From Harmothoe impar (lineage: Eukaryota; Annelida; Polychaeta; Phyllodocida; Polynoidae), in contig OX381710.1 in NCBI GenBank assembly GCA_947462335.1, positions 35,959,204 to 36,023,203 of the forward strand: a DNA stretch of 64,000 nucleotides. Reading direction: 5' to 3'. Numbering within the stretch: position 1 is the first letter of the stretch; each line of letters begins with the position of its first letter. The notes below the pieces were generated by a model. The model had not been told where the DNA came from and did no database searches. It worked only from the letters and a program-made list of their open reading frames with translations. Of this stretch, positions 11,069-22,100 are shown piece by piece. The position numbers were made by a program, and so were the translations under genes.

Positions 11069-13960
11069 ATGTTTGAACCAGAATTGGTAGGTTTCAAGGA
11101 TAGCTATTACAGGTTGCTTTTGTGTGGTGAAGATATGTCAGATACGGAGGTACCTCCCCCGTTGGTTACTAACCAAGGGGAGGGAATGCGTCCTAGATTA
11201 CGATCTAGGGTGAGGTTTAATGCTAGGCAGAAGGTACATACTTTCAATCAGAGTAGGGAAATTGGACATGGAGGAGAGGAGGAGGCCCACGAGGTGAGAT
11301 CTGAGGATTCACAAGGGGATCCTCCAGCAAAACGTCCAGCTCTAGAGCCAGATAGGGTTATGGAGGGACCTGTCCAGGTGGGGGACACCTCACGGGAGGA
11401 TGTGACGCTTGGACAGGTGACCATGGAAGATGCTGGGGAAGATAGTGACTCTAGTATACCTAGTCTGGAGGGTACAGTAGATGTACCAGTGAGATGGGAA
11501 CGTAGACCAGTACCCACTGTAGAAGCAGTGGGAGGGACTAGAGTGGTAGTCCCAGTTAGTCAGGAAGGAGTTGAGGTTGTCAAAAGGGACGACCTAGAGG
11601 AAACTCCTGGGGAAGGGGAGGAGACAGCTGAGGTAATCTCCAGGGGAGATAAGCTGTTCCCGGATCCTTTTACATTGACAATACGTGGTCTAGAGGTTCC
11701 GCCTTATGAGCCCAGGGGAAGGTTGAGCCTGGAGGACATAAGGACGCTCCGATTGAGAAACGAGCATGAGCATATGAAGGAAGGGATAAGGCTAGAGGAA
11801 GAATCCCTCAGGAAGCTGAAGGAAGAAAGGGAAGCTTTTGAAAAGAGTTTTTTGGCAAAAAGGTCAGGAAACATTGGGGAACATGCAGCTCAGATCAAAC
11901 ATCTGGAACAGATTTCTGTCAATGTGGGTCTACTTGAGGGTACTGAAGTCAGACTGAAGTCTGAAACAGAAAAGCTAGTGGTGCGGAATAAAGAAATTAG
12001 TTCCGAGATTCTAGCAAGACAGTTACAAGTAGCGCAGTATGATGAGTTGTTGAAGAAGCAGGATAGTAAGCTGGGAGAGTTAGAGGCGCTAGCTCAACAA
12101 GCTGAAAATCACATGATGAATAAGCTAGAACCAAAAGGGACGAAGGAAATTGGGGACCCGGTGGGAAAGACGCAGGAGGTGTCTAGAGATGAGACCTTTG
12201 TGACTGCCGACGAGCCCTCAGTAGTTATAGTCAATACAGTGGAGGAGGTAGTGAAACCACCTGTCACTGAGGATCTAGATAGTTCCATGGTGATACATAC
12301 AGCAGATATGTTATCCAGTGTGAGTGGACACTCATCGATGCATGGCAGTAAGTTTGATAAGAATGAGGAGTTCATGTTAGAACTGTGTGGTAGAGTTGAA
12401 AAACTGTTTCAGGAGAAGTTAGATTGCTTTCTTGAAGAAACAGAATCAGTGAGTGTGGAGAATGACACTAAGGGAGTGAAAGGAGACGTTCCGGTAGCCC
12501 AGGCTACCGGGAATAAGCCTCCTGTGGGACCAGTTAACACTGCTCCAGCTCCAGGTGCTCATTCTACTCCAGCTCCAGGGACAAGGCAAGTTCCTACAGT
12601 TCCGGTAAATGTGTCTACGGTAGGTAGACCAGGTTTGCCCGGTGGGGCATACATGAATGCTCGGCCGCCAGGTCAAGGGAATCTGGCCGGGCCTAACACC
12701 TCCTACGGGGGATGGGGCAATGTGGGACCGGATAACTGTTATGGGAACGCGAGGCCTATGTTCAATATACCACCTCCCCCATTACCTGGCAGTCATGTAA
12801 CTCCAGGAAGCATGTATACACCAAGGACCGGAGGTACTAATCAGAGTGGGACACCCTATCAACATAGGGGAAATATGTCAATGGAAGATGAGGCAGTGTT
12901 CCAGAGCAATCCAGCAATTAGAAGATTGGGGATTGATGCGGTACCGAATGACGTGGGGAACTTTAAGGCAGTGGACTATGCTTTGAGTCAGGCTGATATA
13001 CCGTTGAGAACGGGGATGACACCTGTGAGGAAGCAGGCGATCAAGATGAAGCAGTATGATGGCTCGGTTCCATGGAGAAAATGGTTCACACGATTTTCAG
13101 CAGATATGAGACATAATGGTTGGGAAGGCGATGAGTGCCTTGCAGCTTTGTCATGGTGTCTGCGGGATGGTCCTGGTGATCCCGCCCTAACAAGCTTTGA
13201 ATTAAGCGGGGGAAGAACGTACAAGGGATTAGTGGAAACAGCTTCATGGGCTTTAGGTTCCACATCCGGTGCGAATCCCGCATCTGAGCTAGAGGCAAGA
13301 GTTCAGAAGCCCGGTGAAGGGCACAGACAGTTTGGAATGGCTCTCAGAGTGCTAGCAGCAGAAGCATTTGCATCTATGAGTCCAAGTGATCCATGGCTGG
13401 TAAGGAAGTTGTCCAGCCTGTATATAGATGGACTTAAAGACGAAAGATTGTCGAGCGAGATTGCTTCACAGTGGAAGACCACTATGTCCCTAGCAGATAT
13501 CTTCGAGCTTACGGAAGATGCTCTGAGAAAGAGGAAGCTGTTGAAAACTGTAGAGGCAGCCCCTGTAGCAGTAATAGAGATGCCCGTAGAAGAGGTTGAA
13601 CTGACTACAGAGGGAGTGCAAGAGGTGGCAGCAATAGATCCTAAATGGAAAGGACGTCGTTCTTTTTATGTAAGACGAAAGGTTCCAGGATCAGACGCTC
13701 AAGCGCCAGAGGAGGGTGCATTGAAGACCATGATCGGAAAAGTCATGGAGGAGCGTAGTAAGGCTGAGAAGGCTGAAAAGGTCGCAACTCGTGGTCGCGG
13801 TAAGGGGAAACCCAACAAAGACACGAAATGCTATAATTGTGGGAAGAAGGGTCACTTTGCAAGGACATGTTGGTCCAAGGATACTAAGAATGTATCATCG
13901 GTCGAGAAACAAAAAGACGGACCCTCTTCTGACCAAAGCCCACCACCGACGGAAAACTAA
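11069..13960 (+). CDS. gag: E1 Gag polyprotein
   Basis: This is the structural protein of the retrotransposon, expected to build the particle and bind the RNA. Residues 1-210 are acidic and low in complexity. Residues about 230-350 are rich in E, K, L and R and look like a coiled coil. Residues about 480-620 are proline/glycine-rich. Residues about 650-830 carry the capsid-like region (YDGSVPWRKWFTRF and following), typical of retrotransposon Gag. A CCHC zinc knuckle, C-x2-C-x4-H-x4-C, lies at residues 921-934. At 963 codons it is at least twice the usual gypsy Gag length. A second in-frame ATG at 11135 has a better start context and may be the true start. The frame ends in ...GAA AAC TAA, the shift signal described at 13951-13994. 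Confidence 0.9.
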   Translation: MFEPELVGFKDSYYRLLLCGEDMSDTEVPPPLVTNQGEGMRPRLRSRVRFNARQKVHTFNQSREIGHGGEEEAHEVRSEDSQGDPPAKRPALEPDRVMEGPVQVGDTSREDVTLGQVTMEDAGEDSDSSIPSLEGTVDVPVRWERRPVPTVEAVGGTRVVVPVSQEGVEVVKRDDLEETPGEGEETAEVISRGDKLFPDPFTLTIRGLEVPPYEPRGRLSLEDIRTLRLRNEHEHMKEGIRLEEESLRKLKEEREAFEKSFLAKRSGNIGEHAAQIKHLEQISVNVGLLEGTEVRLKSETEKLVVRNKEISSEILARQLQVAQYDELLKKQDSKLGELEALAQQAENHMMNKLEPKGTKEIGDPVGKTQEVSRDETFVTADEPSVVIVNTVEEVVKPPVTEDLDSSMVIHTADMLSSVSGHSSMHGSKFDKNEEFMLELCGRVEKLFQEKLDCFLEETESVSVENDTKGVKGDVPVAQATGNKPPVGPVNTAPAPGAHSTPAPGTRQVPTVPVNVSTVGRPGLPGGAYMNARPPGQGNLAGPNTSYGGWGNVGPDNCYGNARPMFNIPPPPLPGSHVTPGSMYTPRTGGTNQSGTPYQHRGNMSMEDEAVFQSNPAIRRLGIDAVPNDVGNFKAVDYALSQADIPLRTGMTPVRKQAIKMKQYDGSVPWRKWFTRFSADMRHNGWEGDECLAALSWCLRDGPGDPALTSFELSGGRTYKGLVETASWALGSTSGANPASELEARVQKPGEGHRQFGMALRVLAAEAFASMSPSDPWLVRKLSSLYIDGLKDERLSSEIASQWKTTMSLADIFELTEDALRKRKLLKTVEAAPVAVIEMPVEEVELTTEGVQEVAAIDPKWKGRRSFYVRRKVPGSDAQAPEEGALKTMIGKVMEERSKAEKAEKVATRGRGKGKPNKDTKCYNCGKKGHFARTCWSKDTKNVSSVEKQKDGPSSDQSPPPTEN

Positions 13961-13994
13961 CAGGGGTTGTTGTCGATGACAAGATAACAACCCC
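13951..13994 (+). promoter_or_regulatory. E1 gag-pol -1 frameshift signal
   Basis: The heptamer GGAAAAC (13951-13957), in gag-frame spacing G GAA AAC, is directly followed by the gag stop TAA. After a 5-nt spacer the arms GGGGTTGTT (13963-13971) and AACAACCCC (13986-13994) pair perfectly. An inner TTGTC/GACAA pair could stack or compete. The pol frame is -1 to gag and open from 13933. E2 has the same heptamer in the same place. The heptamer is not the classical X XXY YYZ, so efficiency is unknown. Confidence 0.75.
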
Positions 13995-16900
13995 ACCTGT
14001 GATTGTCAAAGGTACTATCAGGGGAGAATCAAAAGATTCCATTTCATGGGAACCGCTGGGGTTAGCCGCACCTGAGTCTGATCCGCCAGGTGGAGATGGG
14101 CCCCAGGGAACGGACGAGAAAGGTGTTGAAGATTTAGCTCATCTGGACACTGTCCGCAGAATTGAGTTGGCGGAAGAAGTAGAAAGGTTTTGTGCTTCGC
14201 GACTCAAACCCGATGATCCTATAGTTAAGTTTCTCAACTCGAGGGGATATGACTTGGGCGGTGAAGCTGGAATCCAGAGATTTGCCTTGCAACCTTCTCC
14301 TTTACAAGGGAAGAGATGGTACTTGCCTGTGCAGATTCAGGGCTGCTCGGGGGAATTTCTGATCGATACTGGAGCTAGTCACTCCATGATGGGTCACCAT
14401 TTCTTCAAGAAGCTCGCAGGTCTGTCGACTAACCCTGTGGGGTCTGGGTCGGTCAGAAGTGCTGATGGGTCTCATATGCGGACACATGGCAGACAGGTGA
14501 TACCCTTTTGGGTGAATCAACATTCATTTGTTGTTTCAACAACTGTAGCTGAATTGACGGATGAGGGAATCTTGGGAGTAGATTTTTGTTCTCTGTATGG
14601 AGCGGTATTGGATAGTGTGACAGGGGAACTCACTCTTCGGTATCCACAAGAGATGAAGGTCCAGTGTGTACTCCGCCGGATTTCAGGCGTCTCGTCTGTC
14701 TCTCAGACAGTACGAATTCCTCCCCGCCATGTGTGCAATGTAGTTGTATACTGCCGGGAAATGGAATTTGACCGCATGGGGGTGGTGGAACCGAATCAGC
14801 AGCATTTGAGTAAGCTGGGGTTGGTTTCCACCAGTGCCTTAGTGCAGAGTTCAAGACGAACAGTAGTACCAGTCAGTAATATGACTTTTCAGGATGTGTA
14901 CCTGGAAAAAGGGACGACCTTTGGGGACGTAACATATGCTGACGTGGTAGGAAGAGCTGACTCACCAGAAGTAGAGTTAGCAGTAAAGAGAGCAGTGGAA
15001 ATAGGAGCTTTGGATCCATCCGCTATGCCAGTGGTATTGCAAGACACTGGGGAGCAGGATAGGAAGGAAGGATATGGATTGCCACTGCATCTTTTACCGT
15101 TAGTGACAGATAGCCACTTGGAGACGGAAGAGGACAAGCAGAGTCTGGCTCAGCTATTATGCGAGAATGCAGACTTGTTCTCCGCTCCAGGGGAGCAATT
15201 GGGTAGAACTGACCGAGTAACTCATCGGATAGACACCGGTTCTAGCCCACCATTGCGCTTGCCATACCGGCGCCTCCCGTTGTCTAAGAAGCAGGCATTG
15301 GAGGATGAGGTGGACAAGATGTTAGGGGAAGGGATAATAAGGCCCTCAGATAGTCCATGGGCTAGTCCGGTGGTAATGGTTACCAAAAAGGATGGCACCT
15401 GTCGGTTCTGTATAGATTACAGGAGACTAAATGGGATTACGAGGAAGAATGCCTACCCCTTGCCACGCATTGACGAAAGTCTGGATTCCTTGGGAGGTAA
15501 TCACTGGTTTAGTACCTTAGATCTCCAGTCAGGGTACTGGCAGATTGGGATGCACCCAGAGGATAAGGAAAAGACAGCATTCACAACCCACAGGGGGTTG
15601 TTCGAGTTCAATGTAATGCCATTTGGCTTATGCAATGCTCCGGCTACTTTCGAGAATATGATGGAGACAATGCTAAGGGGATTGTTGTGGAAAAACTGTC
15701 TAGTTTATCTAGACGACATCATAGTTTTCGGGAAAACTCGGGAGGAGTGTCTATCGAATTTGAACAAGGTGATGGATCGACTGAGATCCTACAACCTTAG
15801 ACTGAAAGCTAAGAAATGCAAGTTCTTCAGGCAATCAGTGGAATATCTGGGCCGAATAGTCAGTGGCACAGGTATTTCGGCGGATCCAGGGAAATTAGAG
15901 GCTGTAGCTAATTGGGCAACGCCAAAAGACCAGAAAGAAGTGAGGTCATTTTTGGGTTTTTGCTCATACTACCGCGATTTCATTCCCGGATTTGCTGAGG
16001 TGTCGGCTCCATTACAGGCGCTGGTAGTAGGAAAAAGGAAGGGAATGTCGAAGCTACCTCCGTTTATTTGGACGGAATTAGCTGGACAGGCTTTTCAGAA
16101 GCTGAAGGAGTTATTCACGGTAACTCCTGTGCTGAGCTATCCTACTGAGGGTGATCAGTTCATCCTGGACACCGACGCTAGCAACGATAGCATAGGCGCT
16201 GTCTTATCCCAAGTGCAGGAGGGTAGGGAAGTGCCCTTGGCATTTGCTAGCAACAGCTTGAGTAAAACTCAACGCAATTATTGCACCACCAAGAGAGAGT
16301 TGTTGGCCATAGTAGTATACACAAAGAAATTCCGCCATTATTTGTATGGTGGGAATTTTATTCTACGAACAGACCATTCATCCTTGAGATGGCTCCTTAA
16401 TTTCAAGGAGGCAGATGGGATGATGGGCAGATGGATCTCTGCGTTGTCTGAATTAGGGATAGAGAATACCCAGATTCAGCATCGGAGCGGAGTGAAGCAC
16501 GTGAATGCGGATTGTTTGTCTAGGAGACCAATCCGAAGATGTGCAAGAATGGACTGTGAAGACTGTGGCATACATAACGCATTGGTGGCGCCAATAATGA
16601 ATTTTGATCCGGCCTGGGAAGAGAACTTGGTGTTTTGGTCGGCGGAGTCCATACTTGAAGCTCAGCAGGAGGACGATGGTATCAATATGATACGGAATCT
16701 GATCCTGGAGAGAGCTGCTCGTCCCGTCAGACCTGCTCTGTCATTAGAATGTGTGGAAGTAAGGAACTTGGTGGGCCAATGGTCGCAGTTGGTAGTGCGA
16801 GACGGCCTATTGTGTAGATGGAAAACTCTTGAGGGCAAAGCCAGAAGAAGGCTACAGATAGTCTTGCCAGCTTCTCTGAGATGGGAAGTATTCGAGTTTT

Positions 16901-18186
16901 TCCATGGTCATCAGACTTCCGCTCATTTTGGCAGGAAACGGACTTTGGACAAACTAGCGAGGAGATATTACTGGCCTGGGATGTCTAAGGACGTAATACG
17001 TTGGTTGAGTGAATGCCCGACGTGTTGCCTGGTGAAGCCGGGCCCTGGGAAAGGTAAAACATCTCTCAGACAGGAACTGTTCGGAGTCAGATTTGCGAGG
17101 ATAGCCATTGATATAATCACTGGCTTCCAGACAACTCCAAACTCCAACGTGTGCATGATGGTGGTACAAGACTACTATACAAAGTACGTGAAGGTGATCC
17201 CAATGAAGGATCACACGGCATTAACTTGCGCACAAGCTTTGGTTGAGGAGTGGGTACTAACATTTGGCGCACCTCTCATGTTACATTCAGACCAGGGTAG
17301 GGAGTTTGAATCGCGTCTCTTTCAGGGGATGCTGGAAGAATTGGCCATAGTTAAGACACGCACTAATCCGTACCGACCGCAGTCGGATGGGATGGTTGAG
17401 AGATTCAACCGCACGTTGATTCAAGGGCTGACCACACTGGTTAATTCTAATCAGGATGACTGGGACACGTTTTCCCAGTATGTGGCTCATGCATACAACG
17501 GTACGGTGCATGCTTCAACTGGCTGCACTCCTAACAGCTTGGTATTTGGATCTGAGATCATAATGCCTGCAGATTTGGTCTTTGGCAGTGTACTGCGGAG
17601 AAAGGATGTCCCATGCCGTGTGGCATTTGCGGAATCTCTGCGTAGAGAATTGCGGGAAGGCTATGCATTGGTGAGAGGCCATTTGAAGAAAGCGGCCATC
17701 CATCAGAAAGTAGGGTATGATACAGGCTTGAGAGAGAGGAAGTATGTAGTTGGACAGAAGGTGGTGAGATTGAAGCCACCTGTACATGGAAAAATCTCGA
17801 AAGGTTGGGATGGGCCATTTGAGGTGACAAAAGTAATATCGGATGTTACTGTGTTGTTGAAGAATGTGAAAGGCAAGATAGTTGCAGGCCATGTGGATCG
17901 CCTGAAGCCTTGGCTAGGTCGCCGGCCCGGCGATGAGAATGAGCCTTTGGTAGAAGTGCCAATGCCCCAACCCAGGTGGGTGCGTAAAACACAGGTTACG
18001 GCACCCCCGCCTACAAAGAAGACTAGAAAAGCAACGCCAGCTAGAAAAGTCGATGGTAGGAAGAAAAAGAAGAAGTTGGTTACTGAAAAGGGAACTAGGG
18101 AGGTTCCTACAGTAATTGAGAAGAAGAAACCCCAAGGACCCATACGTAGAAGTGCTCGTATAGCGGGTCGAGGTGCTGTTACGTAG
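13957..18186 (+). CDS. pol: E1 Pol polyprotein (protease, RT, RNase H, integrase)
   Basis: This frame makes the enzymes that copy and integrate the element. Coordinates start at the first codon read after the predicted -1 shift; there is no ATG near the start. Residues counted from there: an aspartic protease DTGAS at 137; reverse transcriptase with FCIDYRRLNG, MPFGLCNAP and YLDD at 584-587; RNase H with DTDAS near 738 and RTDHSSL; a zinc-binding HHCC integrase domain at about 984-1029; and integrase catalytic D1052, D1112 and E1148, with 35 residues between the last two. A GPF-type module with DGPFEV follows, then a lysine-rich tail. About 135 residues of unknown role precede the protease. 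The order RT-RNase H-integrase and YLDDI mark Ty3/gypsy. No stops or frameshifts interrupt it. Confidence 0.93.
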   Translation, partial: LTGVVVDDKITTPPVIVKGTIRGESKDSISWEPLGLAAPESDPPGGDGPQGTDEKGVEDLAHLDTVRRIELAEEVERFCASRLKPDDPIVKFLNSRGYDLGGEAGIQRFALQPSPLQGKRWYLPVQIQGCSGEFLIDTGASHSMMGHHFFKKLAGLSTNPVGSGSVRSADGSHMRTHGRQVIPFWVNQHSFVVSTTVAELTDEGILGVDFCSLYGAVLDSVTGELTLRYPQEMKVQCVLRRISGVSSVSQTVRIPPRHVCNVVVYCREMEFDRMGVVEPNQQHLSKLGLVSTSALVQSSRRTVVPVSNMTFQDVYLEKGTTFGDVTYADVVGRADSPEVELAVKRAVEIGALDPSAMPVVLQDTGEQDRKEGYGLPLHLLPLVTDSHLETEEDKQSLAQLLCENADLFSAPGEQLGRTDRVTHRIDTGSSPPLRLPYRRLPLSKKQALEDEVDKMLGEGIIRPSDSPWASPVVMVTKKDGTCRFCIDYRRLNGITRKNAYPLPRIDESLDSLGGNHWFSTLDLQSGYWQIGMHPEDKEKTAFTTHRGLFEFNVMPFGLCNAPATFENMMETMLRGLLWKNCLVYLDDIIVFGKTREECLSNLNKVMDRLRSYNLRLKAKKCKFFRQSVEYLGRIVSGTGISADPGKLEAVANWATPKDQKEVRSFLGFCSYYRDFIPGFAEVSAPLQALVVGKRKGMSKLPPFIWTELAGQAFQKLKELFTVTPVLSYPTEGDQFILDTDASNDSIGAVLSQVQEGREVPLAFASNSLSKTQRNYCTTKRELLAIVVYTKKFRHYLYGGNFILRTDHSSLRWLLNFKEADGMMGRWISALSELGIENTQIQHRSGVKHVNADCLSRRPIRRCARMDCEDCGIHNALVAPIMNFDPAWEENLVFWSAESILEAQQEDDGINMIRNLILERAARPVRPALSLECVEVRNLVGQWSQLVVRDGLLCRWKTLEGKARRRLQIVLPASLRWEVFEFFHGHQTSAHFGRKRTLDKLARRYYWPGMSKDVIRWLSECPTCCLVKPGPGKGKTSLRQELFGVRFARIAIDIITGFQTTPNSNVCMMVVQDYYTKYVKVIPMKDHTALTCAQALVEEWVLTFGAPLMLHSDQGREFESRLFQGMLEELAIVKTRTNPYRPQSDGMVERFNRTLIQGLTTLVNSNQDDWDTFSQYVAHAYNGTVHASTGCTPNSLVFGSEIIMPADLVFGSVLRRKDVPCRVAFAESLRRELREGYALVRGHLKKAAIHQKVGYDTGLRERKYVVGQKVVRLKPPVHGKISKGWDGPFEVTKVISDVTVLLKNVKGKIVAGHVDRLKPWLGRRPGDENEPLVEVPMPQPRWVRKTQVTAPPPTKKTRKATPARKVDGRKKKKKLVTEKGTREVPTVIEKKKPQGPIRRSARIAGRGAVT

Positions 18187-19132
18187 GAGCGGCGGGGCTG
18201 GGTTTGTTTGTTGTGGTTACCCGAAATAGTTCGGGTCTCCAAGGACTTACCCGGTAAACCCCGGAAAGTTGCGTAACTGGTGCTAATTGTCAAAAACACA
18301 ACGAGAAATACCGGATTTTATTCTTTAGTCTTTGTGACGGGAATAATGGTGAAATTGACCAGTAGATGGCATTGGGGTACCCAACGTTCTGCTTTACTAA
18401 AGTTAGTTTTGAATGTTTACATGCTATGGTCTGTGAGTTGGTTTCCCATTTAGTACTTGTCGTGATGGTTTCGGATTAAAATCCAATCAAACCTAGTCAG
18501 TAATTTTTCTAAGGATAGATATGAGGATCCTAGTAAGAAATATTATGTAGAAAGTACGGGTGTAGAACTCGTTACAACAACATGAGAATGGGACTCATAC
18601 GTATTCCGAATTTGTTCGGACAACCAAAGAAATTTACTTTGACACGTATTTTTTTATAATGTTTGTTTAAACAGCGTTCTAAAAGTTCATAAGCTACAAA
18701 TAATACAGCCGTGACGAACTAAAGAATTGCTATTACTTGAAATGATGTGTAAAATACAATCCGAGAGAACCCGGCGAAGATTGCAACTACTACGCAGTTT
18801 ACTCCGCCACCCGGTTTTCTTCGGATAATACCGGATAACTTCTTCGGGAAGGGCTATCCGGTACCCGTGATCCTTTGCGCTTGGATGCGCACGCATGCTG
18901 GTTTGGCGCGGAAAGCGTCAGTCCTGCACATACCGTTGGAGAGGGTGGATGCGAAGGCACCTCTCTCCGCGTATGTAAAACACCGGTTAGAACATCTACA
19001 TGTGAGGGAGAGAGGAGACACTAAAGTGAGGTAGTACAGGAGGACACTTTTGTAACAATTTTCCTGATTCTACTACTCATTTAAGCTCATTTTTAGAGTG
19101 GGCTCCTCTGGGCCGCCCTCTGTGTAGTTATC
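18187..19132 (+). other. E1 pol-ORF3 spacer with candidate splice acceptor
   Basis: No open frame of note lies on the plus strand here. Near its end a pyrimidine-rich run leads to TTTTTAG at 19090-19096, a plausible 3' splice site. The next ATG is 19133, in the context TTATCATGGCG. The spacer may also hold other control sequences, but I see no clear motif. Confidence 0.5.
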
Positions 19133-22100
19133 ATGGCGGATAACTATCCGTCGGGAGACTCCCATAGAAGGAGTCACTCGACGGAGGTTACCCCTCTGTC
19201 GCAGGAACAGAGAGAATTGTTAGCTTTGGGGGACCTGGAGTCAACAGCTCCGGTCGAGTATGATCTTCCAAAACGATTTCGGGATGCAGATTTACCTAAA
19301 TTTGTGTATCAACCACCGGCTAAGATGAAGAATAGGGGTGTGAAACGCCGAAATCACAGTAATATCTCGGAGATAAGGAGAACTGAAAAGGTTAAAACCA
19401 CACAGTATCTCCTAGCTCGGGGAGAACATGTAAGGAAACTGGTAGATATGGGTTTATCAGTGGCGCAGGCTAGGGGGTTCGTGTCAGGGCCGGGGTTGAA
19501 AGGACTCCAGGCCGGGGGATTTCCCTTGTTCCAGGTTGGGAATATTGCGTCACCACCTACTTCGGGAGTGACCCGGACTGACCCGAATATGCCCGGGATA
19601 CCGGTGCACTCGGTCAGTGACGTTCCAGTGGGCGCTCCGTGGGGTGCTATGTCGTATGACCGTGCGGATGGTTTACATCCGGTGCATGGTAACTTTGTAC
19701 CCGATTGGAATGCCCCTACACAGTCAACTCCGGAACGTATTCCAAACATGGCAGTAATGCATTTAGCAGCTAAATTCGAGAAATTTAAGCCGGATGCAGT
19801 GATTCCCGGGAGTAGGATATGCAGGGGGGCATACATCCAAGAGTTGGACAAGTTCAACGAGAAGAAATGTACTAAACTATTCAGATCTCCTTCCGATAAT
19901 TCTAAGTCCAGACCCTATGTAGGAGAAGTTACTGGGGAGATAGGGAGCCGAGCTAGGCTACCATCCTACGAAGATACAGAGAGGGATATGGAGTTCTGGT
20001 TAGAGCATACTAGTTCGGGGGCACATCAAGCGTACAAGTTCTGGGATGAGGTTATAAAGCAAAGTATGGGGACATACAGGGCTGCCGACCTCTCCAACGA
20101 GGATAGAGATCGGTTGAAATGGGCCTGGATGACATTTGTCCCGCCGGGTATGCCTACTTATAAACCTGGTAGAGGTTGGAGAATAGGTTCGGGGCAATGC
20201 CCATTCAATGAGTGTATGGATAGAAATCCAATAGCTGAGTATTTGGACCTGTACCAGTTCGCACGACATCTAGTGGAGTTCCACGCGCACTCCAAAATGA
20301 TGTGGCAGTGCCGGGCCAAGTCTAATCGCTCAGTTAAATGTATGAAAGATGGTGAACCTTTCAGCACATCTAGAAAGGGCTGTATGATAAGGCATTTAGT
20401 GGATGTACACCATATGAAGGCTGAAACTGCCATGTCCAATCTAGATATTCTCGAGAATAGTCCGGAGGCCTTAGGACTCACGGACAGAGAAAAGTGTGTG
20501 AGGGTACCACAGGGGTTGGCATACACCTTGATGTTCAACCATAACCCGAGAAGGTTGTGGTTGAATCAAAAGGCGTGGCCATACTACATTCAGGACTTTC
20601 CAGAGAAAGCCTCTGATTACCGTAGTAAAATGGAGTTGGCCACTCCTCCTAAAGGTAAAATGCTGTCTGAAGGTAAAACTGTGGACTATGGAGTGTACAC
20701 TCCTGTCTCGGTTACCTTAGGAGAGATGCGGACCACAGGTTCAGAGGAGTCCTCAGCTTCTGCTGGGTTAGACTCATCACCTGACGGCCGATCGACCCCA
20801 ACCAAAAGACGTGCTCCAGGGTCTTCCTGTGGGTTTAGTAGGAACACTACTGAATCCAACAAGGAGGGCTCTGGCGGATCATTACCGAGGGTTGCTGTTA
20901 GCCCAAGGCTAGCCATAGAGGAGAAAATGGTAAATGACCTGTTGGCTTCTCCTGTAGAGGAGGAGGATGACTGTGTATTTGTGGGAGAGGAGGTAATACC
21001 TCCTACCACAATCTCTGAAGCTAGAGGGAACCCGGGAGTATCAAGGAAGATATTAAAGACAGAAAATACTTCTACTGATAGTCAAGGGTATGTAACAGGG
21101 AAGATAGAGTCAGTAAGTGGGAAAGAGGATTCCAAATCTAAAATGACCTATAGAACGATTGATTTCCAATCTGAGGGAGATGATTGGGTGGACCAAAAAT
21201 TTACCCCACCCGCAGGCAGGGTTCAATCGAGTAAAATAGAGATGAGGAAGGAACAGGAGATTGGTCGTAGACTATCCTCCGTTCCATCACCATCTACCTG
21301 TATGGGGGGTCTCTCACTAAACTCTCCATCATCTGGAGTGGGTGAGGAAGATATCTCTTTGGAGTCGGTCCCTCTGCCTAAGCTGACTGGTGATATTGAT
21401 CACCCTGAGAATATAAGTATCAGGAATCTTCTGAAAGAACAGTATGTCACTGGACTTAAAAGTTCATTTGACACACTGGATCTCGCTTGTCAACTAGCTC
21501 TGCAAGGAGCTAGGGCTCAAGCTGAGCAATTGGTAAAGGAAAGTCGTTTGGCCGAATTAGAGAAAGTGGAGACTGCTAAAGCAGAACTCCTATCTAAAAT
21601 GTCCAAAATGACTGAGGAGAATGAAGCCCTCAAAAGACAGTTGGGACAACGAGATGACATGGTAGCAACCTCAAGCAGAATAGTAGATGATTTGAGATTG
21701 AATATTGAAAAATCTCGTATGGAAAGTCAATTTTTAGTTGATGATCTCAAAGTCAAGTTGGATCGCAGTAAGGATATGGTCAGTTCTGCTGAACATAAGC
21801 TAACTGCTGCCAGGACTGAAATTAGTCTAAAAATCAAAATTATTCGGAAGTTAGAACACGAAATTGGTGGTCTAACAGAAGAATTTTCTAGCTATAGAAA
21901 GGAAGCTCAGCAGAACGATGACTTCTATGAAGAGTTGGCTGAGTTTTTCGAGGACTGCTATGAGATACCATTGTCAAGTTGGTACGACGAGAGTGTGTAC
22001 AGGGTTGAACGGGGTTCTGCCCCTCTTCCCTTAGGATTTGACGGTGATGCATACGCACAAAGGTTGAGAGCTGACTCCAGGGCTAGTAATACCCCTAGGA

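Noticed and set aside
13999..18186. Independent start of E1 pol at GTG 13999 (and E2 pol at GTG 45772)
   Set aside because: These are not normal eukaryotic starts. Both frames are open further upstream and overlap the end of gag at a frameshift cassette.
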